Assembly (NCBI GenBank): GCA_034423135.1 | Contig: DAOUJC010000004.1 | Span: forward strand, 73,516 to 137,515 | Reading direction: 5' to 3' | Source: JAPPHY01 sp034423135 | GTDB taxonomy: Bacteria; Chloroflexota; Dehalococcoidia; Lucifugimonadales; UBA2985 | DNA: 64,000 nucleotides | Part shown: in pieces, positions 8,741-16,341 of the stretch | Layout: each line of letters begins with the position of its first letter | Numbering within the stretch: the stretch's first letter is position 1 | Notes under the pieces: model-generated | Databases searched by the model: none | What the model was told of the DNA's origin: nothing | Seen by the model: the letters and a program-made list of their open reading frames with translations, nothing else | Made by a program: the position numbers and the translations under genes

Positions 8741-9007
8741 CTATCTGCGAATGCCAAGGCTGGAGGTAATCTCCAGGTAGCGGGCGCTGTCTTCCTTCAA
8801 GAGGTAACGTAGGAGGCGTCGGCGCTTGCCTACCAACTTGAGCAGCCCGCGGAGACAATGGTAGTCTTTGCGATGCACCCTCAGGTGGTTGCTCAGGTGG
8901 TTGATCCTCTGCGTCAGGATGGCAATCTGCACACCTGTGGAGCCGGTGTCACCTTCCCTGTTCTGGTACTCCCTGATGAGGTCCTGCTTGGTCTCTGTCC
9001 CCAGCAT
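8741..9007 (-). CDS. rpsO: 30S ribosomal protein S15
   Basis: 88 residues, standard length. It binds 16S rRNA in the central domain of the small subunit. Conserved segments TGSTGVQIAILTQRI and HRKDYHCLRGLLKLVGKRRRLL are present. It begins at the ATG at 9007, about 35 bases downstream of a strong extended -10 promoter, and is followed by pnp after a 72-base gap. That gap could hold a regulatory stem as in other rpsO-pnp operons. Confidence 0.97.
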   Translation of the reverse strand: MLGTETKQDLIREYQNREGDTGSTGVQIAILTQRINHLSNHLRVHRKDYHCLRGLLKLVGKRRRLLRYLLKEDSARYLEITSSLGIRR

Positions 9008-9045
9008 CTACGACTCTGACCTTTCTCTATTCTCTACTCAGCGGG

Positions 9046-9074
9046 ATTATATCACAGGTTACGCTGGCAGTAAA
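9046..9074 (-). promoter_or_regulatory. Promoter of rpsO-pnp (extended -10)
   Basis: Minus strand: TTTACT (9069-9074), 17 bases, TATAAT (9046-9051) preceded by TGA, making an extended -10 TGATATAAT. It lies directly upstream of rpsO with a leader of about 30 bases. The match to the sigma-70 consensus is strong. Confidence 0.75.
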
Positions 9075-9297
9075 TTGGAGTTGGTGAATTGGCCGCGCAG
9101 CGTGAAGGGGCTGAGAAAGCCGCTGCCGAGAATTCCAGGCGCTTCGAACTCAGATACGGCATGGACGGATGAGGCGGAAGACCTGATGGAGCGCCCGGCC
9201 CGGCGCTGCCAGCTTGCCGGAGCGGCTGGCCACGCCCGACACACTGGCGAACGGCTCTCTTGTACTTCGCGGCCTACGGTGGTTGGAAGCAGGGCGG
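9075..9297. other. Intergenic region, no recognisable gene
   Basis: The stretch upstream of the rpsO promoter up to the zinc-ribbon gene has short open frames on both strands, but none with a family signature or ribosome binding site. Nothing else was seen. Confidence 0.4.
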
Positions 9298-9585
9298 CTA
9301 TCGCATTGCGCGTTCAGCGGTGAAACAGTCGCTGCAGTACACGGGCCTGCCCAGCCTGGGCTGGAATGGCACTTCCGCGTCGCGGCCGCAGGTGGCGCAT
9401 ACTATGGCGTGCATCACGCGGGGCGCGCCTTCTTCGCTAGTTCGTGACCTACGGCGAGCCGCGCGGCACTGGGGGCAGCGGCTGGGCTCGTTGAGAAGTC
9501 CTCGCTTCTGGTAAAAGTCCTGTTCGCCCTCGGTGAACAGGAACTCGACTCCACACTCTCTGCAAACCAGACTCTTATCACTCAA
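9298..9585 (-). CDS. Small double zinc-ribbon protein
   Basis: 95 residues with four CxxC half-sites: CRECG and CPQC form one ribbon, CATCG and YCSDC the second. This matches the zinc-ribbon family whose members begin with a short 'SDK-x-L-x-C' lead and contain GEQxFYxxKGLxNEPxRCPxCR. The open frame runs to 9684, but the TTG at 9585 is the real start: AGGAGG lies 10 bases upstream and the protein then begins at SDKSLVC, the family N-terminus. The function of the family is unknown; nucleic-acid or protein binding is likely. It stands alone between the rpsO operon and a divergent PAC2 gene. Confidence 0.85.
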   Translation of the reverse strand: MSDKSLVCRECGVEFLFTEGEQDFYQKRGLLNEPSRCPQCRAARRRSRTSEEGAPRVMHAIVCATCGRDAEVPFQPRLGRPVYCSDCFTAERAMR

Positions 9586-9818
9586 ACCGACGGGTCCTCC
9601 TCGGAGAATTCTGGGCCGCTTGATCGACCGGTACATCGATGCCCAGAACCCCGGAGAAGGACCTTCCGAGCCGCGTCGTAGCATTCCATGTGATATAGAA
9701 TGCGGTGTTAGTGGGCGAGTCTATCATCGAAAACCGTGCGCGTCAAGAGCGCCAAGCGGGGATTGTTGACGCTCAGGGAGCCTGCAACGGCGTTTGGCGG
9801 CCGAATGGGTGCGTCGGA

Positions 9819-9847
9819 TTGCCAATTCACCCCAGATGTGGGACAAT
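9819..9847 (+). promoter_or_regulatory. Putative promoter giving a leaderless PAC2 mRNA
   Basis: TTGCCA (9819-9824), 17 bases, GACAAT (9842-9847). The expected transcription start is about base 9854, which is the A of the ATG of the next gene, and no Shine-Dalgarno sequence is seen before that ATG. The -35 is good; the -10 is only moderate. Confidence 0.45.
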
Positions 9848-9853
9848 GCGTGT

Positions 9854-10738
9854 ATGAGAATTGGCGCGTTCCAGCTAATCGACCCCATCCCCGAGTTCAA
9901 GGATCTCCACGCCATCGCCTTGCTTCATCCTTGGGTGGACGCTGGCAGCGTGGGCACCATGGCCCTGGAGCGGCTGGAGAACCACTTCGGCGCGCAGGAG
10001 CTCGGAAAGCTCCACAGGCCCGGAAGCTTCTTCGACTTTACGCGATATCGACCAACGTCGAAGTTCGTGGAGGGCGAGCGAGTCATCGTGGTACCCAACA
10101 CCAACGTCTACTACGCGCTGCAGGATGAGGGCCCCGACTTCCTGTTCATACATCTCATGGAACCTCACGCCTTCGCGGAGAGGTACGTCAAGTCCGTGGT
10201 GGAGCTGCTCAAGGCGCTGGACGTGAAGAGGTACTGCCGCATCAGCGGCATGTACAACGCCGTTCCTCACACCCGACGCTTGCGAATCACTGGCTCTCCG
10301 GAGCTGGAGAAGATGCCGCAGATGGCCGGGCTCATCACCCCGCGCCGGGCTACCGGGGGCTACCAGGGCCCAACGAGCATCATGAACTCGCTGACGGACG
10401 AGCTGGAGAAGCTGGGCACGGAAATGATCAACTTCATGGTGCACCTTCCCCACTACCTGAGCCTGGATGAGGATTACCAGGGAACGGCCAGGCTGATGGA
10501 GGTGCTGTGCGCGCTCTACGACCTGCCGTCCGATCTTGTGGAGGCGGATCTGGGGGTGAGCCAGTACCAGGACGTGGGCAACCGCGTTGAGAAGAACCTC
10601 CAGGTGAAGGCTCTCGTGTCGAAGCTGGAGGAGTACTACGACGACCAGCAGGAGGAGCCGGAGCAGGAGGAGGAGTCTCCTCCGCTGGCGCCCGGCGTGG
10701 AAAACTTCCTCCGCGAGATGGGCATCCGCCTGGACTAG
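9854..10738 (+). CDS. PAC2 family protein
   Basis: 294 residues. It has the PAC2 (proteasome assembly chaperone 2-like) pattern: an early HPWVDAGSVGTMAL segment, VIVVPNTNVYYALQDEGPDFLFIH, a SGMYNAVPHTR segment and a helical tail. A very acidic run of Glu residues precedes the C-terminal LAPGVENFLREMGIRLD. The family is common in bacteria without proteasomes and its role there is unknown. The open frame goes back to 9794, but ATG 9854 gives the family start MRIGAFQ. No ribosome binding site is visible, and a promoter is placed so that transcription could begin at the start codon. Confidence 0.8.
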   Translation: MRIGAFQLIDPIPEFKDLHAIALLHPWVDAGSVGTMALERLENHFGAQELGKLHRPGSFFDFTRYRPTSKFVEGERVIVVPNTNVYYALQDEGPDFLFIHLMEPHAFAERYVKSVVELLKALDVKRYCRISGMYNAVPHTRRLRITGSPELEKMPQMAGLITPRRATGGYQGPTSIMNSLTDELEKLGTEMINFMVHLPHYLSLDEDYQGTARLMEVLCALYDLPSDLVEADLGVSQYQDVGNRVEKNLQVKALVSKLEEYYDDQQEEPEQEEESPPLAPGVENFLREMGIRLD

Positions 10739-10868
10739 GCGCAGCTTCCCGCAATCCGCAGTTCGGAATAGTCAGCAGAGTTCCTCCAGGCGGTCGGGGA
10801 TCGCGGCTTCAACGTAAGCCTGACAAGACACTGCTTCCGGGCTGTCTCCTGCTATACCAGCATACGTC

Positions 10869-11549
10869 ATGAACTCCACACCTCTAGACGGTCTCAGCGG
10901 CGACTACCTCTGGCGCAGGGAGGAATCCGAGGGTAGCTCCTACCCGAACAACCTACGTCTGAGGGTGCATCGCGCCATCAGCTGGATCCAGCGCGCGGAG
11001 ATGGCCGCAATCGACGGCGACCCGGACGTTGCCTTCACCTGCTACTGGATCGCGTTCAACGCCGCATACGCCGAAGATACGGCCTACGCAGCCGAGGTTA
11101 CGGCTCGGGACCTGTTCAGAAACTACATCGACAGGATCCTGAGGCTCGATGATGAAGGTGTGATTTATAGCGCCGTATGGAATCGATTCTCGGAACTGGT
11201 CAACGACCTGCTGAGCAACAGGTACGTGTACGAGCCGTTCTGGAAGCACCAGAACGGTGTATCGGGGTTCGATGACTGGGAAGAGCGCCTTCGATACGGC
11301 ATGCAGTCGATAAACCAGGCTCGCGCCGGACAGAAGACCGATGCGCTGCTGGCTACATTGTTCGACCGCCTGTACGTGCTGAGGAATCAGATCCTGCACG
11401 GCGGCGCAACCTGGAACAGCAGCGTCAACCGCAAGCAGGTGGATGACGGCGCTGCGATAATGGCGTTCATGATTCCGGCCTTCGTCAGTGTCATGATGGA
11501 CCACCCGGACGAGCCGTGGGGCGCCAACCACTATCCCGTTGTGGAGTAG
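10869..11549 (+). CDS. Apea-like HEPN domain protein (candidate RNase)
   Basis: 226 residues, almost all alpha-helical in appearance. Near the C-terminus is RNQILHGG, giving the HEPN ribonuclease motif R-x4-H (Arg172-His177). It is followed by a hydrophobic helix and the ending DHPDEPWGANHYPVVE, the pattern of Apea-like HEPN proteins. HEPN proteins often act as RNases in defence, toxin-antitoxin and abortive infection systems. A degenerate copy of the last 30 codons lies 1.1 kb downstream (12638-12738). It is followed after 108 bases by a YaaA/DUF6884-like gene on the same strand. RNase activity is inferred from the motif only. Confidence 0.72.
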   Translation: MNSTPLDGLSGDYLWRREESEGSSYPNNLRLRVHRAISWIQRAEMAAIDGDPDVAFTCYWIAFNAAYAEDTAYAAEVTARDLFRNYIDRILRLDDEGVIYSAVWNRFSELVNDLLSNRYVYEPFWKHQNGVSGFDDWEERLRYGMQSINQARAGQKTDALLATLFDRLYVLRNQILHGGATWNSSVNRKQVDDGAAIMAFMIPAFVSVMMDHPDEPWGANHYPVVE

Positions 11550-11657
11550 TGAGCCACTGAACTGCGCTGTGGGGAGCACTCAGTAGGCTCCTGGGAAGCA
11601 CCAACTGGGACCCTATGACCACATGGAGTCTATTGTGAACCGGATGGAGGCATCGAG

Positions 11658-12347
11658 ATGATCATCGTGATTTCATGCGCCGGAAGCAAGGCCGCGAGCG
11701 CAGGCAGGATGCGGACGCCGGACGGCAGGCCGGTCGAGATCGTGGCGCACCCGCAGCTGATGCAGGAGTCACGGATCGACCCCAACCTCGTCTACGTTTC
11801 ACCGGACGATCAGTCCGGCTTCGGCGTGACCTGGCGGGAGAAGCTGGCAAGTTACAACGAAGCGTACAGGCGCACAGGCGGCAACCCCCACGAACTGCTG
11901 CCCGCCTTCCGGCTGTACAAGAACCGGGTCTATCGTGATCTGGTCGAGAAGTTCGAGCCGGAGAGCGTGTTCATCCTCGCGGCCGGATGGGGGCTCATCC
12001 GGTCCGACTACCTCACACCGCAATACGACATCACCTTCTCCAGCATGGCGCCGCCCGCGGAAAGGCGGGACTACGCTAGTGACGACGGCTTCAGTGACTA
12101 CAATGCTCTGGCAGACGTCGAAGGCCCATTGAACGGCCCTGTTGTCTGCGTTGCCAGCCAAGCCTACCTCCCGTTGTTCCACAAACTGACCGAATCACTC
12201 GACTGCGAGAAGCTGGCGTTCTTCGTCACTAATGTTCCCCCTGATCTTCCCGGGTGCAAGCCAGTGAGATACGACGTCAAGGGAATGGCAAACAACTGGC
12301 AGTACAGATGCGCCCGCGACCTCATTGACGGCAAGCTGGAAGTGTAG
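11658..12347 (+). CDS. YaaA/DUF6884-like protein
   Basis: 229 residues. The N-terminus MIIVISCAGSK and the mid-protein FILAAGWGLIRSDYLTPQYDITF follow the pattern of the YaaA/DUF6884 superfamily (I-S-C-x-x-S-K, then L-x-A-x-x-G-L-I ... P-x-Y-D). Members occur in DNA-modification and stress contexts, and many have no known reaction. The ATG at 11658 has GGAGG about 10 bases upstream. Pairing with the HEPN gene suggests a two-gene unit. The biochemical role is not established by anything in the sequence. The superfamily assignment is by motif and is less sure than the reality of the gene. Confidence 0.62.
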   Translation: MIIVISCAGSKAASAGRMRTPDGRPVEIVAHPQLMQESRIDPNLVYVSPDDQSGFGVTWREKLASYNEAYRRTGGNPHELLPAFRLYKNRVYRDLVEKFEPESVFILAAGWGLIRSDYLTPQYDITFSSMAPPAERRDYASDDGFSDYNALADVEGPLNGPVVCVASQAYLPLFHKLTESLDCEKLAFFVTNVPPDLPGCKPVRYDVKGMANNWQYRCARDLIDGKLEV

Positions 12348-12637
12348 ATGCCTCTGATTTGCCCGCTCCGTTCGGTGCTACGCTCAAGAGTCTTCCGCTG
12401 AGCCAGGGCCGCGCTACTTCCCACTCCTAATTCTCGTTCAGAAACACGTGGGACCATTAAGGAGGAAATGGAGGGGCCATCCTGGAGGTGAGCTAAAGCA
12501 AGAGGAGGCCCCTCATGCGGGTAGTTGGGCTACCCAAGGTATTGCATCAAGCCGGCCTCGGCGAGAACCACTGCGGAGTCGCTCAGCGACGAAGCGAGAG
12601 TGACATAGGGCGCACTGAGCCTGTGCGGGAGGTTCAA
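12348..12637. other. Non-coding stretch in the accessory island with an inverted repeat
   Basis: No gene is seen. GAGGGGCC (12471-12478) and GGCCCCTC (12507-12514) form an 8-base inverted pair around 28 bases that contain AAGGAGG- and GGAGGTGA-like segments. The remainder, up to the HEPN remnant, has no recognised feature. It may be the decayed body of a second HEPN-type cassette. Confidence 0.35.
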
Positions 12638-12738
12638 GTGCTGGGATAGTGGCGTTCATTATTCCGGCCTTCGTCGGCGTAATGATGAGCCACCCGGATC
12701 AGCCTTGGGGCGTCAACCACTTTCCTGTTGTGGAGTAG
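12638..12738 (+). pseudogene. Remnant of a second HEPN gene (last 30 codons plus stop)
   Basis: The frame from 12646 reads IVAFIIPAFVGVMMSHPDQ then PWGVNHFPVVE and a TAG at 12736-12738. The intact HEPN protein ends MAFMIPAFVSVMMDHPDE then PWGANHYPVVE. Most differences look like point changes in codons still in register, and similarity fades just upstream of 12638. There is no start codon or RNase motif, so this is a decayed duplicate or the trace of a replaced allele. Confidence 0.8.
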
Positions 12739-12806
12739 GGCAGGCGGGCTTGTATGAGAAGAGCGCAACGGGAGTGTGCCTGCTGTAGTAACCTCTGGTG
12801 AAGTGA

Positions 12807-13499
12807 CTATCTTCTCTTGTGTACTCTGTACAAAGCGCAGTCCATGAACGCGTAAATGCCGGATCGCGGGCTGGGTAACTCTACTTTTGTCCAGCCCTTG
12901 GTTCGGATTGCTTCAAGATTGCGTTCATCTGCGAGGGCTTTCATGGCCCTTTCCACCTCTCTTGTTCCTGTAGCCTCGTAGTCTTTCCTGGTTGGCCACT
13001 GTACTTTGAATTCTCTCTTGATGGCCTTCTCGTTTTCGTTTACCGAGTTAGGCTCTCGAACGATCATATCCCCGCTCCTGTCTACTGGATAGCACCCGAT
13101 TGGTGTGATCAGGCAATAGGCTATGACTGCCCCGGCATCAAGCACGGCTTTGAGCGAGTCCATATCCTTGGGTAGATGCTCCTTCTTGCGTGTCTTGTTG
13201 TTGATCCCGTCTTGATTGGTGAACGGAGTCTTGACTTCAACAGCAAAGACAATCTCAGTGTCCCTCAGTGCCACTATGTCGCGCCTAAAGCTTCCCTGGC
13301 GGTGTTGCCGTCTTAGTTGGAGATCTGCACCGTTCCACCTCTGCTCGCCCAAGAGACGACAGAATTCATCTTCTACGGTGCGCTCATGCTGTCCATTTGG
13401 CTGCTCAGCAATCTTGCCAAGAGGGTGTGAAGTTCCGATCCAGGTGACCAGACCATCGAATGCCTCGCCAACTTGCCTGTCTATTTCTGCCAACCTCAT
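12807..13499 (-). CDS. Hypothetical protein with a PD-(D/E)XK-nuclease-like motif
   Basis: 230 residues. FRRDIVAL (Asp74) followed by FAVEVKTPF (Glu88-x-Lys90) fits the D-x(n)-E-x-K catalytic pattern of PD-(D/E)XK nucleases, with an acidic TVEDEF segment (about 41-46) upstream as often seen. The rest is unassigned. The ATG at 13499 is chosen over a longer open frame to 13556 because GGGAGG lies 10 bases upstream. Base composition is clearly more AT-rich than the neighbours, suggesting recent acquisition. It lies divergent from the DUF4160 gene and downstream of the HEPN unit. A restriction or defence nuclease is a reasonable guess, not a demonstrated function. Confidence 0.6.
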   Translation of the reverse strand: MRLAEIDRQVGEAFDGLVTWIGTSHPLGKIAEQPNGQHERTVEDEFCRLLGEQRWNGADLQLRRQHRQGSFRRDIVALRDTEIVFAVEVKTPFTNQDGINNKTRKKEHLPKDMDSLKAVLDAGAVIAYCLITPIGCYPVDRSGDMIVREPNSVNENEKAIKREFKVQWPTRKDYEATGTREVERAMKALADERNLEAIRTKGWTKVELPSPRSGIYAFMDCALYRVHKRR

Positions 13500-13670
13500 C
13501 GAAATTTCGCCTCCCACTAAGTCTTCCCATAAACAAAGTAGATTGCATGATAACATCTCTAAGGCGCGTTCAATCCCACACCTGTGTGCTTTGCGCCATG
13601 TATCGATCTATGATACACTTTGCGCGAGTGAGCGCCACGTGGAGGATTCCAACTTGCTCAGGGATTACAA

Positions 13671-13907
13671 ATGCCGACTGTGGTCATTGACGGACAGTTC
13701 CGTTTTGTCGTCAACACCAAAGAGAACAGCTTCGAGCCTCCTCACGTACACGTCTGGGTTGGCGGTGAGGATGTGTGCCGCATCGAGTTGAACGGAGGGA
13801 CCTATATGGACGATCCTCCACCCGGCAACTTCAGGGACATTATGCGGGTGTACGCAAGGTATGCAGAGGACATCAGAAGCACGTGGGACGCAATTCACGG
13901 AGGTTAG
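13671..13907 (+). CDS. DUF4160 domain protein
   Basis: 78 residues. It has the DUF4160 pattern: a short lead MPTVVIDGQFRFVV, then EPPHVHVWVGG and a helical end DIMRVYARYAEDI. The family is small, often sits next to DUF2442 genes in accessory regions, and has been discussed as part of toxin-antitoxin-like pairs; no activity is proven. It ends 5 bases before the GTG start of the DUF2442-HTH gene and its last codons contain that gene's ribosome binding site, so the two are translationally linked. Confidence 0.85.
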   Translation: MPTVVIDGQFRFVVNTKENSFEPPHVHVWVGGEDVCRIELNGGTYMDDPPPGNFRDIMRVYARYAEDIRSTWDAIHGG

Positions 13908-13912
13908 CCGGT

Positions 13913-14425
13913 GTGAACGCCGTTTTGGTAAAGAACGCCAACAGGATGATGATGGTAGCCGGTCTGTGGGGCGATGGAATTGAGGTTAGCTTCGCAGACG
14001 GGTGCAGGGGACTGATACCCTTTGCCGTGCTGCCCGAGGTCGAGGGGGGAGCGAGCTTGTCTTCCATCGAGCTACCAAACCCGTATGAGATGATCCTGGA
14101 GACTGCCGGGGGAGATCGTATAGAGGTGCCCTGGGACTTCGCACGCCACTACTGCGACGAGTCCTATCGGCCAATGGTAGAGGCGATGGCTATGCAAGGT
14201 CGGCAGACACTCGGTCAGCGCATCCGCCGGCTCAGGAAGGCGGCGGGCTTTACCCAGGAAACCCTAGCCCGCGCGGCGGACGTTGGTAGAGTTACCCTGG
14301 TACGGCTCGAAAACGGGGAGCAGACGCCCAGGTACAGCACACTGAGCGCAATTGCAGGGGCACTTGGCAGGAACGTCCAAGAGCTTCTGGTGGACTCGGA
14401 GTTGCTCCCTAGCTCCGCGCCTTGA
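13913..14425 (+). CDS. DUF2442-like and XRE-type helix-turn-helix protein
   Basis: 170 residues from the GTG at 13913, which has GGAGG 9 bases upstream. The longer open frame from 13775 overlaps DUF4160 and is rejected. Residues about 1-88 resemble DUF2442 (GIEVSFADGCRGLIPF, then LPNPYEMILETAGG and WDFARHYCDESY). Residues about 98-160 form a classic XRE/lambda-repressor HTH (TLGQRIRRLRKAAGFTQETL, GRVTLVRLENGEQTPRYSTL). It probably binds DNA and may repress its own operon. The pairing with DUF4160 resembles an antitoxin-regulator arrangement. The promoter of the next transcription unit overlaps its stop codon. Confidence 0.82.
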   Translation: MNAVLVKNANRMMMVAGLWGDGIEVSFADGCRGLIPFAVLPEVEGGASLSSIELPNPYEMILETAGGDRIEVPWDFARHYCDESYRPMVEAMAMQGRQTLGQRIRRLRKAAGFTQETLARAADVGRVTLVRLENGEQTPRYSTLSAIAGALGRNVQELLVDSELLPSSAP

Positions 14426-14450
14426 CGCACGTTGCCGCATGTGCTAGTGT
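14422..14450 (+). promoter_or_regulatory. Promoter of the T-box/cimA transcript
   Basis: TTGACG (14422-14427), 17 bases, TAGTGT (14445-14450). The predicted start near 14457 would place the whole T-box leader in the mRNA. The -35 box overlaps the stop codon of the preceding HTH gene. Confidence 0.6.
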
Positions 14451-14456
14451 TCCCGC

Positions 14457-14721
14457 TAACGGCGAAGACGGAGACGAGTAGGGAGGCCTCCCTCGTTCAG
14501 CGAGCCTGGTACGGTGCAAGCAGGCATGAAGGGCCCTCCCGAATATCCCTCCTGAGCCGCCCGCCGAACGCCCCAGAGGGGCTTGTAGACCGGGCCGGGG
14601 TCGCTCCCGTTAGAAGAGGCGCGGGCGTGTTGGCGCCTAGTCATCAGAGTGCTCCGCTTGTCGGGGAATAAGGGTGGTACCGCGGGTCTTTGTGTCCCGT
14701 CCCTTTGGGGGCGGGATTTTT
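14457..14721 (+). promoter_or_regulatory. T-box leader (tRNA-Ile responsive) upstream of cimA
   Basis: The T-box core TGGTACCGCGG is at 14675-14685, just before an intrinsic terminator. Upstream, GAGTA (14476-14480), the AGCGAGCC...GGTGCAAGC distal loop (about 14499-14524) and the returning strand form Stem I. On the 3' side of the specifier loop the sequence GAATATCC puts ATC at 14545-14547, an isoleucine codon. That agrees with the downstream gene, which starts isoleucine synthesis from pyruvate. Uncharged tRNA-Ile would stabilise the antiterminator and turn on cimA. Element identity is firm; the specifier assignment is by alignment to the usual layout. Confidence 0.88.
14694..14721 (+). 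terminator. T-box intrinsic terminator
   Basis: GTCCCGTCCC pairs with GGGGCGGGAT across a TTTG loop and is followed by a run of five T. It is the OFF-state terminator of the cimA T-box, competing with the antiterminator built on TGGTACCGCGG. Confidence 0.88.
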
Positions 14722-14740
14722 GCGTTAAACGGGGGAAGGC

Positions 14741-16327
14741 ATGGAGATACAGCTTTATGACACAACGTTGAGGGACGGCGCTCAGCAGGAGGGGATTTCA
14801 CTCTCCGCTGAGGACAAGGTCAAGATTACCCAGAGGCTGGATGAACTGGGAGTCCACTACGTGGAGGGCGGCTGGCCGGGCTCCAACCCCAAGGACGCTG
14901 AGTACTTTCGGCGAGTGAAGGGCCTGTCGCTCTGTAACGCGCAGGTCGCGGCCTTCGGTAGCACGCGTAGAGCGGGTGTCCGCGTGGAGGACGACGGCAA
15001 CGTGCAGGCGCTCATGGCGGCCGAAACGCCGGTCGTCACGCTGGTGGGCAAGAGCTCCGACCTCCATGTACACAAGGTGCTGGAGACCACGCTGGAGGAG
15101 AACCTCGCCATGATCGCCGATACCGTGGCCTACTTCAAGCGCCACGGCCGCACCGTCTTCTACGATGCCGAGCACTTCTTCGACGGGTACAAGGCGAACG
15201 CCGATTACGCGCTCCAGACGCTCTGCGCCGCCGCCGATGCCGGCGCCGACTGCCTGGTGCTGTGCGACACTAACGGCGGACTCCTCACCGGGGAACTCAC
15301 GGAGATTGTGGCCCGCGTTCGCAGCGAGCTCCCAACGCCACTGGGCATCCACTGCCACAACGACGCCGACGTGGCCGTTGCCAACTCGCTCGCCGCGATC
15401 ATGGCGGGCGTGGTACAGGTGCAGGGCACCATCAACGGCTACGGCGAACGCTGTGGCAATGCCAACCTGCTTTCCGTCATCGCCAATCTCAAAGTGAAAA
15501 TGGGCATCGACTGCGTCACCGACGAACAGCTGGCTGGCCTGGCGGAGACCTCGCACTACGTCAGCGAGATCGTCAACATTCCGCCCAACGGGCAGCAGCC
15601 CTACGTTGGAGCGAGTGCATTCAGCCACAAGGGAGGCCTGCACGCGGCGGCGGTCGCCAAGATAGAGGAGAGCTACCAGCACATCTCACCGGAGCGCGTC
15701 GGTAACGCGAATCGCGTGGTGATCTCGGAGCTGTCAGGCCGCGGAAACATCCAGATGCGCCTGCGCGAGCTTGGCCTCGCTGAGCGCGTTAGCCGCGACC
15801 AGGTGGGAGCTCTCCTGGAGCGCCTGAAGGAGCAGGAGAGCAAGGGGTTCCAGTACGAGGGCGCGGAGGCCTCATTCGAGCTGATGGTGAGGCGCAGCCT
15901 AGAGGGGTACCAGCCTCCCTTCGATCTTCTGGAGTTGATGGTGCTGGTGGAGGACCGCCGCGGCGGCTTGCAGAACGGCCACGAGGAGATGATGTCCGAG
16001 GCGGTGGTCAAGGTGAAGGTGGGGTCGCAGATGTTGCACACGGCCGCGGAGGGCAACGGCCCGGTGAACGCGATGGACAACGCCCTGCGAAAGGCGCTGC
16101 TGGAGTTCTACCCGTCGCTGGACGCCGTGCGGCTGATCGACTACAAGGTGCGCGTGGTAGACCAGGGCCAGGACACTCGGGCAGTCGTGCGTGTGCTCAT
16201 CGAGTCGACGGACGGGCGAGGTCAGTGGCAGACAGTCGGCTCATCCGGCAACATCATCGAGGCCAGTTGGACGGCTCTGGCGGACAGCCTGGAATACTTC
16301 CTGCTGCACCACAACGGGGAGTCCTGA
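14741..16327 (+). CDS. cimA: (R)-citramalate synthase
   Basis: 528 residues. It condenses pyruvate with acetyl-CoA to citramalate, the threonine-independent entry to isoleucine. YDTTLRDGAQQEGISLS and the CimA-typical EGGWPGSNPKD are at the N-terminus, GIHCHNDADVAVANSL is the metal/substrate segment, and AFSHKGGLHAAAV follows. The C-terminal regulatory domain (LELMVLVEDRRGG ... DYKVRVVD) is like that of 2-isopropylmalate synthase, giving feedback control. The GGWPGSNPKD block separates it from leucine-pathway LeuA. It is controlled by the T-box just upstream and ends convergently 14 bases from the cysteine synthase gene. Confidence 0.93.
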   Translation: MEIQLYDTTLRDGAQQEGISLSAEDKVKITQRLDELGVHYVEGGWPGSNPKDAEYFRRVKGLSLCNAQVAAFGSTRRAGVRVEDDGNVQALMAAETPVVTLVGKSSDLHVHKVLETTLEENLAMIADTVAYFKRHGRTVFYDAEHFFDGYKANADYALQTLCAAADAGADCLVLCDTNGGLLTGELTEIVARVRSELPTPLGIHCHNDADVAVANSLAAIMAGVVQVQGTINGYGERCGNANLLSVIANLKVKMGIDCVTDEQLAGLAETSHYVSEIVNIPPNGQQPYVGASAFSHKGGLHAAAVAKIEESYQHISPERVGNANRVVISELSGRGNIQMRLRELGLAERVSRDQVGALLERLKEQESKGFQYEGAEASFELMVRRSLEGYQPPFDLLELMVLVEDRRGGLQNGHEEMMSEAVVKVKVGSQMLHTAAEGNGPVNAMDNALRKALLEFYPSLDAVRLIDYKVRVVDQGQDTRAVVRVLIESTDGRGQWQTVGSSGNIIEASWTALADSLEYFLLHHNGES

Positions 16328-16341
16328 CCAGCGCGGACGAC

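Noticed and set aside
9059..9244. 61-codon minus-strand frame upstream of rpsO
   Set aside because: It overlaps the rpsO promoter, has no ribosome binding site and no family match.
9680..9705. Palindrome GCATTC...GAATGC as a regulator site near the zinc-ribbon gene
   Set aside because: Single occurrence with no matching regulator or promoter geometry; chance is likely.
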